Positions 5,816 to 13,530 of a stretch of DNA of 14,655 nucleotides are shown here, piece by piece (the stretch's first letter is position 1; each line of letters begins with the position of its first letter). Origin of the DNA: Clostridiales bacterium (GTDB taxonomy: Bacteria; Bacillota; Clostridia; Oscillospirales; Oscillospiraceae); contig DQDL01000114.1 in the NCBI GenBank assembly GCA_003533405.1, positions 1-14,655 on the forward strand. Direction: 5' to 3'. The position numbers and the translations under genes are program-made. The notes under the pieces are model-generated. The model saw nothing but the letters and a program-made list of their open reading frames with translations, was not told the origin of the DNA and did not search any database.

Positions 5816-6327
5816 TGGCTCTCACCTCCGTCAACGGGTGTGCTCAAATGCTCGCTGATGAAGCTCACAAGTTCGGGGAAAACCTCGGTGTTTGAGCCTG
5901 AGACTATGTAATAACTGCACCCGTGCGTTGCCTCGGCGTATGCTTCGTGCTTGACGCTATCGAGCACGCCCCGGCTGTTAAATGTAAGCTCCGGCGGGAG
6001 CGCCATGTTCCTCGAAAAAAACGCCCTAGCATATTCCTGCGTCTCAAAGGTGTAAGCCGTCAGCATGAACTGCTCACCATTGTATTCAAGCTCCACCGAA
6101 TACGCCGTCTGCACATGCTCGGGTGGCTCGGTATTGAGTTCCTCCGTGACATACGGGTCAAGGAAACTCAGTTCATCGATATCCTCAAATATCGTCATGC
6201 CGTCGATGACCTTGCTGAAGCTCCTGCCCTCATCAACAGGTGACGGCCCAGTCACGATACTGACGCCCAAAAGCACGGCGAGAACTGCAAGTGCGGTCAC
6301 GGTAAAATACTTGTTTCTCATTTTCAT
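5812..6327 (-). CDS. Membrane-anchored or exported protein downstream of rhs, unknown function
   Basis: 171 residues beginning MKMRNKYF, then a hydrophobic stretch (about 8-26, TVTALAVLAVLLGVSIVTG) that is a signal peptide or N-terminal anchor; there is no lipobox cysteine. The mature part is acidic and strand-rich (FEDIDELSFLDPYVTEEL, AYSVELEYNGEQFMLTAYTF, THGCSYYIVSGSNTEVFPEL). It starts 25 bases after the rhs stop; a GGAG lies about 12 bases upstream of the first ATG, rather far. Its position directly after the toxin tip makes it the leading candidate for the cognate immunity protein, acting outside the membrane, but I recognise no family. Confidence 0.75.
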   Translation of the reverse strand: MKMRNKYFTVTALAVLAVLLGVSIVTGPSPVDEGRSFSKVIDGMTIFEDIDELSFLDPYVTEELNTEPPEHVQTAYSVELEYNGEQFMLTAYTFETQEYARAFFSRNMALPPELTFNSRGVLDSVKHEAYAEATHGCSYYIVSGSNTEVFPELVSFISEHLSTPVDGGESQ

Positions 6328-6352
6328 TGTGTATCAAAACTCCATTTTCACA

Positions 6353-9300
6353 TTAACCTGTAGCAAAAAATGCAGAGTAGTTTTGGAAATATGGAATCGC
6401 CTTTTCAGCAAATCCTACAACAGCAGGTGCGCACTCAGGAAAAACAACCACCGCGTATGCTGACGCAGCAATAGCATATTCTGCAAGTCTACTAACACCG
6501 TATTCTTCAAATACGCCCGTACTTGTATATCCCTCTTGGTGTGAATACAGGATTTGCATACTGTCACCTTGTGCGTTGCGCGTTACCGTATATGTAACAT
6601 CTTTTGCAGTAATGGAACAGGAGTATTGAGTTCTACTGATTTCAATCGATGCTCCATAATCTTCAGTGTTACATGCCACCCCTATACTAGTTGTTGCAGT
6701 CACACCAGTCTGAGGACCAGAAGATACCTGACTCTTACTATACATGTATGTTCCAGTCGAGCTGCCCGTGCTACTCGAACTAACCACTCCATCAGAATAA
6801 TAGCCAGCTGGGTTAACTACCTCATTTTTCGCCACTTTAACCTCAACAATGCGACGATATACCTTATTAAACCACCCTCCAATTTTCTTTATAGCAGTTT
6901 TTAGAGAAAACATTCCAAACGAATCAGTGTTGTTCACTGGATTGTTTTTGCAGTAAGCAAACATATTTACGCCGATTGGTGCCGATTTATCTGTTGATGC
7001 AAACCTATCCGCATTAATAAATCTGCCTGTATCGGGATCGTAGTAACGGCTATTCAGATAGTAGAGGCTGGTTTCCGTATCGTAGTAGTAACCACGATAG
7101 CGGAAGGGGTTTTGAGTGCCGACGGAGTTTGCGGTGGTATCCTTAAGCTCCATGAGCCTGCCCCAGGCGTCGTAGGTGTAGGTTACGACGAGCTTGCCGG
7201 TGGAAGCGTCGGCGAGGGCTATTACATCACCTTGTACATTGTAGATGTAATAATAGAAGTTATTGCTGCTGTCCGCCATGGCGACACGGTTGCCCTGCTG
7301 GTCGTAGAAGAAGCTGAGGGTAGTGCTGCCGGTTTTCTGCGCCAAAATCTGCGTTCCGTTGAGCAGGTATTTCGTCGTATTTGTGCCGTCACTCTTGCTG
7401 GTTCGGATGCCTTCAGAATCATAGGTATAGTTAAGGGTCTTTCCGCCTTTTTCCGCCGTTGCAAGCTGCCTGCCCTGCCATGTCATACCCCAGCCACGGT
7501 AAAGTGTCGGGTTGCCTATCTTGTCATACTCGATGGCTTCGCCCTTGTATGAGGTCAACTCATCTTTCCATGTGGAGTTACCGTAGGTGTAGTTGATGGT
7601 TTCGGTCGGTGCTTTGCCCGTAAGATCGCCAGTCGTGTAGGCATAGGTTTTCTTGGTGGTTATATTGCCGCCTGCATCGTAGCTGTATGTTATGGTGCAG
7701 TTCTGCGTCACCGAATCATGACGGACTAACTGGTTCTTAGCATCGTAGGTGTAGCTCTCCTGCACCGGCTTTGAGCTGCTGCTTATCCAGCTGCACTCAG
7801 TCAGTATATTACCTACATTGTCGTAGGTATACCAGCGGTCGTGGGTAGACAAACCGTTTGCTGCAAAAGTGTAGTTTATGCCACGGACCGTGCCCGTCGT
7901 GCGGTCGCTTTTATCTCCGCTCCAGTCGACATAGCTGTACCCTGCTTTAAGAGTAGAACCGCTCGTGTTCCCGACAAGAGTATAGTCCTTTTCGTAGACC
8001 CTCGTCAGGCCGTCATAGAGGTTGGTAACAGCATACGCCGTACCGGTGCCGAACTTAACATCAAGCGGCAGGTTGTCTTTGTCGGAATAGTGGAAATACA
8101 CATCACGACGCTGACCGTTAAACTTATAGTGCAGGTCGGTAGACTTATCGAGCTCGTCATACGAGGTCTTGACATAACTGCCGTCGTTGCCGCTCACCTG
8201 CAAGAGCCTGCCTATGTCATCATAAAGATAGGTCAGAACTCGGTTGCCGTTCTCGGAATAGCGTGCGAGGTTGCCGTCGGCGTTGTAAGTCCAATAGAAT
8301 TTTGTAGTTCCATTGTACGACCGTGAGGTCTCCCTGTCAAGAGAGTCGTAGTTGTGACCGACTGTGAACTCGTTTCCGTACTTCTGCTGTGTCAACAAAC
8401 CGTTGTTAGACTTATAGGTGTTCGTGACGAGCGTCTGCGAGCCGACCTTGACCTCGGTGTTATTGCCCCACTTGTCGTAAACAAAGTTGTATGTGGGGCT
8501 GCTGCCCGGGGATTTGATGCTCGTGAGCTGGCCGTTCTTAGCATAGGTATATTCGACCGTCGAGCCGCCCGAGGTGACCGTTTTCATGCGGTCAGTGTTG
8601 CCGTCATAGGTGTAGCTTGTGGTCTTGCTATTTGCGTCTGTGACGCTTGTGAGCGTTCCTTTGTAGGCATTGTAATTGTAGGTCGTCGAATACCCATTTG
8701 CGGCTGTGGATGTGGCGAGGTAGTTGCCGTTGCTCGTGTAGGTAGACCCCTGCTCAATGTACTTTGCGTAGCCGGACTTGTCCACTCTCGTTTTGGTAAG
8801 GTTACCGCTTGCATCATAGGTGAAGCTGTTCTTCACGCCGGATGACTCGGAGGTGGCACTGAGCATGCGGTGCTTGTAGGTGTCGGAGTATGTGAACTTA
8901 TACGCCTTATTGTCCGCCGTGGTGAGCTTGGTCATGTCGCTGGCGTTATTGTAGTTATAGCTTTCGTGGCGGCCTGCGTTATCCTTTGCGCTTATGAGGT
9001 TGCCGTCATCGTCATAGGTGTAGCTCGTGCCGCACTCGTCGATGTTCATCTTGATGCGGTCGAAGTTTGCACCGTTGGCGTTTTGGTAGTAGCAGCAGCG
9101 CAGGTACACATAGTCTACCGTCTTGCTCCCCGGGTCTTTTACGCCCACCGTGCCGGAGGCGTACTGCCAGCCTGCGGCGTAGTCGGGGTTAAAGCTAATA
9201 TACTGGTAGCTTGAATCGCTGCCGTCTGTGAAGTGGAAGCCGACACTGATCGCAAATTTGCGGGTCTTGGAGTCGCCGATTGGCACGGATTCCGCCTTGG

Positions 9301-12300
9301 CGTAGCCGCTTATGCTCAGGAACACTTCACTTGCGGGACGGTTTATGTATATCTTTTGGATAAGGCGCTTATCCTTTGAGCCCTCGCCTTTCATGTAGAA
9401 GTGTCTGCCGTAGGTGCCGCCGGTGTAGTATTTGTCGCTGGTGGTGCAGTTGAAGGCCTCCCACGCGGTGGAGGAGGTGTCCTCAAAGCCGCCGTTCTGC
9501 ACGAGGTTATATGCGCTCATGGCTGCGCCGTTTTCAAGCTGGGCGCAGTCTATCCAGATATTATCTGTGCCGCAGTTTACATACCGCACTCGGAAGCTCG
9601 ATGCTCCGTCTACGAGCGTGAAGGTAAACTGCTTGCGCTCCCATTTGCCGCCGACAAGGTCTTGCTCGGTGTATTTTGAGCTGTCTTTTATGTAATTGCC
9701 GTTTGCATCGTAGAAGTAGATGCTCAGGCGGATGCGGGAGCTGTCCGAGCTGCCCATGGCGTACACGGACGAGGTGTAGTAGGTGTAGCTTGAGTTCTTG
9801 CTCACCTTCTGCGACACAAGACCTTCGGGGTTGAGCTTTTCGCTCTTTGCGCCCAAGTAGTGCTTGCTCGTGTCGTTCGAGACCTTGCCGCTGCTGTAGT
9901 CCCAGCTCGTGAGGTTGTTCTCAAAGCTGTGGTTTGTGAGCCGGTTTTCCGCATACTTCTGTGCAGAGCCGGTCGTCGCAAGGGTGTTGTTCTTTTTCTT
10001 GTTATCCTCTGTTGCATCGTTATAGCTGTACTGGCTGCCGTTGCCTGCTGCGTCGATGAGCCCGACCGTTCTGCCGAAGTTGTCAAACTGGTAGGTCTCG
10101 CTGCGGCCTTCGTTGTCCGTGAAGCGTGTGCGGTTCATGCCGTCATAGTCTATGCTCAGACTGTTGCCGGTCTCACGGTTTGGTGTGCTGCTGTATTCGG
10201 TTATCTTTGTGACCCTGCTTTTTGTTGCGGCGTCACCGGCAGTGGGGTAGAAATATTTAAGCCGGTTGCCGTTTATTGCGTCGACGATGTTCAGCCGTGC
10301 GCCCGAGTCGGTGTAGTAGAAGCTTGTGGTTCTATCGCCCGGGTAGCTGATCGAGCTCAGGCCGCCCCAGCTTGAGTACTTGAGCGTTACGGTGCGGTAG
10401 CTGTTGTCGGCGACGGGCTGCTTTATGGTGCTGATGCGGCCGCTTGGGTCGTGCGTAAAGGATATCGTGCGACCTGCACCGTCAACGACGCTGCTTATGC
10501 TGCCGTTATCGTTGAAAAGCACCTTGTAGTAGTTGCCGTTGTCGTCATAGACCTTGCGCAGTCTGCCTGAGCTGGTGAAGCTCATCTTGCCGCCTGCGTC
10601 GGCGGTGATGACATACTTCTCCATGTCCGAGACCGTGGAGTTGACCGTGAGCGTCAGGCCGAGGCCGTCCTCGTCGACGGTCTTGTCGTTTTCTTTGTCG
10701 TAGTAGAAGTAATGATCAGTGCCGTCGGCGTCGGAGTAGATGTAGCGGTAGCCGGCGTTGTAAAGCTTGGTGCTTAACTCGTCGGACTTCGTTATGGGTG
10801 TGAGCTTTTCCTGAATGTTCAGCCGCCAGCCCTTGCCCACCGGGTCGGGGCGGTCGATGGCGCTGCCGTGCTGGTAGCCGTTGTACACCAAGCTCAGCGA
10901 TACGGGCATCTTATTGCCTGTTGTGCTGAGGATGGGCGCGATGTACACGAGGTTTCCGGTGTAGTCGTTTACATAGCCTACGCCGCTTTCGCCCAAGTTC
11001 TGCTCGTGCGTTGTCCAGTAGCCCTCAAGGCCCTTGTTGCTGCGGTAGGTCACCACGAGCTGAGGCTTGCGGTAGGATATATTCGTATTGTCTGCGGCGA
11101 CAAAGGTTGCTACTGCCCATGCGCTCTCGTCGTCCGCTCTCAGGCACAGGCCGTAGTTCGCTGCGCCCTCGTACCACTGCTTGACCGTTTTGGATACATC
11201 GAACTTTATAAACTTACCCGCATTTGCAGTCTTAAGGCTCACATTCTTGTAGTCCACGACCGTGGTGTCTATGCTCGGTAAGCCGCTGTAGCCTGTGCTC
11301 TTCTTGACCGAGCTGCCCGTCCACGAGGATGTGACCTTATATACATTCACCTGCAGGCTCGTTACATCGCCTACGCTGAAACCGTAGGTGTCGGAATACT
11401 GCGACATGCACAGCATGCCCGAGGTGACCACATCGCCCGAGCCGAGGGTCGGCAGCGAGAACTTCACATAGGCTTTGGCTTTCGAGTATGTAGTGCCCTT
11501 GTCGTTGCCGATGACCAGTGAGCCGTCGGGGTATGTTGCGGACTTGTATATTGCCGTTGCGTCCTGATCGAAGCTCTGCACCGCTTCGAGGATGTTCGGG
11601 TCAACCTTTACAGGGTAAACTCTTGCCTCATCGTCGAGCCATGCCTTGTCCGCCGTAATCTTTACACGCAGAACACCGTCTGCTTCCGACAGTATGCTCA
11701 GCGACACAGCATTGCTCGTCTGCCCTGCTGCATCGAACATATATGGGGCGCTGATGCAGAAGATGACCGTTCCCTGTGCGTCCTTGAGTTCTATGTTCTG
11801 CTCGTCCACCTGATCGGCGGTCAGCTCGCCTATGTTGTACTGCGCTATGAATTCGTTTTGTGCTCCGCTTTTCTTGAGCACGATGTTTTCCTTGAGGTTC
11901 ACCGAGTCGAGGATATATTCTATATCCACATTCGGGAACACATCTGCATACACCAAACCGTCCGTCACCGCTTCCGGCATCATATACGGCTCGGCCTTTT
12001 CCGCTGCAAGCTCCAGCTTCTGTGCCTTGATGCTTATCTCGGCATCTTCCATGGGCTTGAGCGCCTGTGTTTCCGTGCCGTCTGCCGGTGTAAGCTCTTG
12101 TGTTTCTACAATGTCCGGCGGAGTTATCTCGGCATCAGGCCGCAGGTACGACCATGACAGCTCGTGGCCTTGGCTGCGAACACTTACCGTTCTGTCGCCG
12201 AAGCTGTCTGCAAAGCTTACATCCAACGGTGAGCTTGCCGGTGTGTAGCTGCCCGAGTGCATACTGAGGGTGTTGTCTATATCCACCCACTCGGCATCAA

Positions 12301-12583
12301 TCGTCTGCCGGTAGTGCACGGGCTCGGCGTACTTTACCGCCGTGAAGCTGCCGTCGGAGTTGAGAAAATGCTTTACATCTTCTTCTCGCTTGCCCTCCAC
12401 TTCGCCGATGACCGTTGCTTCGGGTGCCGCATCTTCCGTTGCAGCCGCTATCGTCTCTGTCTGCTCGATAACGCTCTCGTCCTGTCCGACCGCAAACGCC
12501 TGCACAGGCGATATCTGCAGCACCAGCGCTACGATGAGCAGCAGCGACAGCACCTTCCGCCAGTCTCTGACCAATTGTTTCAT
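6353..12583 (-). CDS. Full-length secreted Rhs/WapA-type polymorphic toxin, 2076 aa
   Basis: A giant Rhs/YD-repeat protein of the kind used in contact-dependent killing by Gram-positive bacteria. Residues 1-31 are a signal peptide ending PVQAFA. About 330-513 is a DNRLRE-like domain (DQDATAIYKSATYPDGSLVI to KPQLVVTYR). YD repeats begin near 560 and are interrupted by two tandem lectin-like modules with NHSFE/W and QNGGFE/W starts (about 878-1025 and 1025-1190). YD repeats then run to the core end at RYYDPDTGRFINAD and NMFAYCKNNPV (about 1850-1885). The last 185 residues are a unique tip with no motif I recognise, AT-rich, carrying a hydrophobic stretch YAIAASAYAVVVFPECAPAV. The usual DPxG after NNPV is replaced by DSFG. 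Start ATG 12583 has AAAGGAG eight bases upstream. Two companion genes follow in the same transcript. Activity of the tip is unknown. Confidence 0.9.
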   Translation of the reverse strand: MKQLVRDWRKVLSLLLIVALVLQISPVQAFAVGQDESVIEQTETIAAATEDAAPEATVIGEVEGKREEDVKHFLNSDGSFTAVKYAEPVHYRQTIDAEWVDIDNTLSMHSGSYTPASSPLDVSFADSFGDRTVSVRSQGHELSWSYLRPDAEITPPDIVETQELTPADGTETQALKPMEDAEISIKAQKLELAAEKAEPYMMPEAVTDGLVYADVFPNVDIEYILDSVNLKENIVLKKSGAQNEFIAQYNIGELTADQVDEQNIELKDAQGTVIFCISAPYMFDAAGQTSNAVSLSILSEADGVLRVKITADKAWLDDEARVYPVKVDPNILEAVQSFDQDATAIYKSATYPDGSLVIGNDKGTTYSKAKAYVKFSLPTLGSGDVVTSGMLCMSQYSDTYGFSVGDVTSLQVNVYKVTSSWTGSSVKKSTGYSGLPSIDTTVVDYKNVSLKTANAGKFIKFDVSKTVKQWYEGAANYGLCLRADDESAWAVATFVAADNTNISYRKPQLVVTYRSNKGLEGYWTTHEQNLGESGVGYVNDYTGNLVYIAPILSTTGNKMPVSLSLVYNGYQHGSAIDRPDPVGKGWRLNIQEKLTPITKSDELSTKLYNAGYRYIYSDADGTDHYFYYDKENDKTVDEDGLGLTLTVNSTVSDMEKYVITADAGGKMSFTSSGRLRKVYDDNGNYYKVLFNDNGSISSVVDGAGRTISFTHDPSGRISTIKQPVADNSYRTVTLKYSSWGGLSSISYPGDRTTSFYYTDSGARLNIVDAINGNRLKYFYPTAGDAATKSRVTKITEYSSTPNRETGNSLSIDYDGMNRTRFTDNEGRSETYQFDNFGRTVGLIDAAGNGSQYSYNDATEDNKKKNNTLATTGSAQKYAENRLTNHSFENNLTSWDYSSGKVSNDTSKHYLGAKSEKLNPEGLVSQKVSKNSSYTYYTSSVYAMGSSDSSRIRLSIYFYDANGNYIKDSSKYTEQDLVGGKWERKQFTFTLVDGASSFRVRYVNCGTDNIWIDCAQLENGAAMSAYNLVQNGGFEDTSSTAWEAFNCTTSDKYYTGGTYGRHFYMKGEGSKDKRLIQKIYINRPASEVFLSISGYAKAESVPIGDSKTRKFAISVGFHFTDGSDSSYQYISFNPDYAAGWQYASGTVGVKDPGSKTVDYVYLRCCYYQNANGANFDRIKMNIDECGTSYTYDDDGNLISAKDNAGRHESYNYNNASDMTKLTTADNKAYKFTYSDTYKHRMLSATSESSGVKNSFTYDASGNLTKTRVDKSGYAKYIEQGSTYTSNGNYLATSTAANGYSTTYNYNAYKGTLTSVTDANSKTTSYTYDGNTDRMKTVTSGGSTVEYTYAKNGQLTSIKSPGSSPTYNFVYDKWGNNTEVKVGSQTLVTNTYKSNNGLLTQQKYGNEFTVGHNYDSLDRETSRSYNGTTKFYWTYNADGNLARYSENGNRVLTYLYDDIGRLLQVSGNDGSYVKTSYDELDKSTDLHYKFNGQRRDVYFHYSDKDNLPLDVKFGTGTAYAVTNLYDGLTRVYEKDYTLVGNTSGSTLKAGYSYVDWSGDKSDRTTGTVRGINYTFAANGLSTHDRWYTYDNVGNILTECSWISSSSKPVQESYTYDAKNQLVRHDSVTQNCTITYSYDAGGNITTKKTYAYTTGDLTGKAPTETINYTYGNSTWKDELTSYKGEAIEYDKIGNPTLYRGWGMTWQGRQLATAEKGGKTLNYTYDSEGIRTSKSDGTNTTKYLLNGTQILAQKTGSTTLSFFYDQQGNRVAMADSSNNFYYYIYNVQGDVIALADASTGKLVVTYTYDAWGRLMELKDTTANSVGTQNPFRYRGYYYDTETSLYYLNSRYYDPDTGRFINADRFASTDKSAPIGVNMFAYCKNNPVNNTDSFGMFSLKTAIKKIGGWFNKVYRRIVEVKVAKNEVVNPAGYYSDGVVSSSSTGSSTGTYMYSKSQVSSGPQTGVTATTSIGVACNTEDYGASIEISRTQYSCSITAKDVTYTVTRNAQGDSMQILYSHQEGYTSTGVFEEYGVSRLAEYAIAASAYAVVVFPECAPAVVGFAEKAIPYFQNYSAFFATG

Positions 12584-12658
12584 GTCTCGTCTCCTTTCGT
12601 TTTTGGATTCACTCTATAATATTGCTTTTCCGTCGCTTTTATGCAGTTTATTTTCTAT

Positions 12659-12687
12659 ATTGTCGTATTTACGAACATTTTTGTCAA
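12659..12687 (-). promoter_or_regulatory. Promoter of the full-length rhs gene
   Basis: Minus-strand TTGACA (12682-12687), 17-base spacer, GACAAT (12659-12664), lying 32 bases beyond terminator T3 and giving a leader of about 70 bases. Its sequence is not related to P1/P2 beyond the consensus boxes. Confidence 0.7.
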
Positions 12688-12719
12688 TATCTATTTTCTT
12701 AGCTATCTCATTCCAACAC

Positions 12720-12754
12720 AAAAAAGAGCAGATAGGCAAACGCCTATCTGCTCT
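12720..12754 (-). terminator. Island terminator hairpin T3
   Basis: Perfect 13-bp stem (12725-12737 and 12742-12754), plus-strand loop AAAC, six-base T-run on the minus strand, six bases after the stop of the 185-aa gene. Its loop is the reverse complement of the T2 loop. Confidence 0.92.
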
Positions 12755-12760
12755 AGGGGG

Positions 12761-13318
12761 TTATTTAACTTTTATGCCATCGATTTTCAAGACAGTAATG
12801 GATTCGCCACCGCACATATACCTAATGTCGTCTAGCAACTGTTTTTCCTGCTCAAGACCATATTCCTTATCCTCAATATAGTACGATTTGTCGAAAAACT
12901 TCCATCCATCTTGCTCACAATCTGAGCTTGCTCCAATTGTGATAATATCGGTAGAGGTTTTAATATCGATTTCAATGATATCCGATTCCCTAAGCATTTT
13001 TGATATTTCATCAAGAGTATACTGCTTGCCTTTCAATTCAGCACACCCTCTCTTATCACCTTTTAATTTCTTTCTTTTTTCATGTACATTAAAGAAGTCA
13101 AGGATAAGTTGATCAAAGAAATAAAGCATAAGGAACATCATTACACAGCAAAGCAACTTGTCAACTAAGCAGAATTTTCTCATGTGGATACCGAAAAACG
13201 ACAAAATCTGAATTCTGTAAATTGTGAACAAGCTTGTGGCAGACAACTCAACTAATTCAATTATTGCTGGCTTATATGACAGTTGTTTGTCAACGGATTC
13301 TGATTTTCTCATTTCCAT
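12761..13318 (-). CDS. Membrane-anchored, immunity-like protein of unknown family
   Basis: 185 residues. A hydrophobic N-terminal part contains one clear membrane segment (about 50-72, LLCCVMMFLMLYFFDQLIL) and perhaps a weaker one before it (LFTIYRIQILSFFGI). A basic linker (EKRKKLKGDKRG) leads to a C-terminal domain (about 95-185): YTLDEISKMLRESDIIEIDI, IITIGASSDCEQDGWKFFDK, YYIEDKEYGLEQEKQLLDDI and ITVLKIDGIKVK. The small acidic C-terminal domain resembles stand-alone proteins common in clostridial toxin-immunity loci, an impression from memory only. Start ATG 13318 has GGTGAT seven bases upstream; the frame is open for another 35 codons upstream without a good start. It forms its own promoter-gene-terminator unit. 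AT-rich; no partner toxin adjoins it. Confidence 0.75.
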   Translation of the reverse strand: MEMRKSESVDKQLSYKPAIIELVELSATSLFTIYRIQILSFFGIHMRKFCLVDKLLCCVMMFLMLYFFDQLILDFFNVHEKRKKLKGDKRGCAELKGKQYTLDEISKMLRESDIIEIDIKTSTDIITIGASSDCEQDGWKFFDKSYYIEDKEYGLEQEKQLLDDIRYMCGGESITVLKIDGIKVK

Positions 13319-13424
13319 ATAATATATCACCACAAAGAAAAAAATACGCTTGGCCGCAGAATAAAGCGTTGAATATGTGTTGCCAATCAGCGTGCTGCCT
13401 AAGAAGTGATTAAATTATGCTTTT

Positions 13425-13452
13425 ATTGTACCATTTTACTCGATTTTGTCAA
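13425..13452 (-). promoter_or_regulatory. Promoter P2 of the 185-aa immunity-like gene
   Basis: Minus-strand TTGACA (13447-13452), 16-base spacer, TACAAT (13425-13430). Both boxes are close to consensus. The transcript would have an untranslated leader of about 100 bases before the ATG at 13318. Confidence 0.8.
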
Positions 13453-13456
13453 CACA

Positions 13457-13491
13457 GAAAAAGAGCAGATAGGCAAATGCCTATCTGCTCT
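13457..13491 (-). terminator. Island terminator hairpin T4
   Basis: Perfect 13-bp stem (13462-13474 and 13479-13491), plus-strand loop AAAT, five-base T-run on the minus strand. It ends the hicB/membrane-protein transcript. Confidence 0.92.
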
Positions 13492-13530
13492 GGGTGGGTC
13501 ATTCAATGTTTCATTCGTCGATACAACAAC

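Larger units (their letters stand above)
13405..13491 (-). repeat. Terminator-promoter module, copy 2
   Basis: Second copy of the module seen at 4922-5009, with the same order of parts: T4 hairpin, TTGACA, TACAAT, then the conserved AT-rich region around 13407-13417. The two copies diverge completely on the downstream side right after ATCACTTC. Confidence 0.82.

Noticed and set aside
7841..8326. Long plus-strand open frames opposite rhs (also near 8354-8845, 9860-10375, 11832-12248)
   Set aside because: They are antisense shadows of the repetitive coding strand, with repeat-like composition, no ribosome binding sites and no recognisable domains.
12584..12760. Insertion sequence or integrase responsible for the island
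   Set aside because: No transposase, integrase, terminal inverted repeats or target-site duplication is visible here or elsewhere in the window; homologous recombination in the core explains the repeats.
3339..13491. Repeated hairpin as a CRISPR-like array
   Set aside because: The copies are up to several kilobases apart, separated by genes rather than spacers, and each has a T-run and follows a stop codon, as terminators do.
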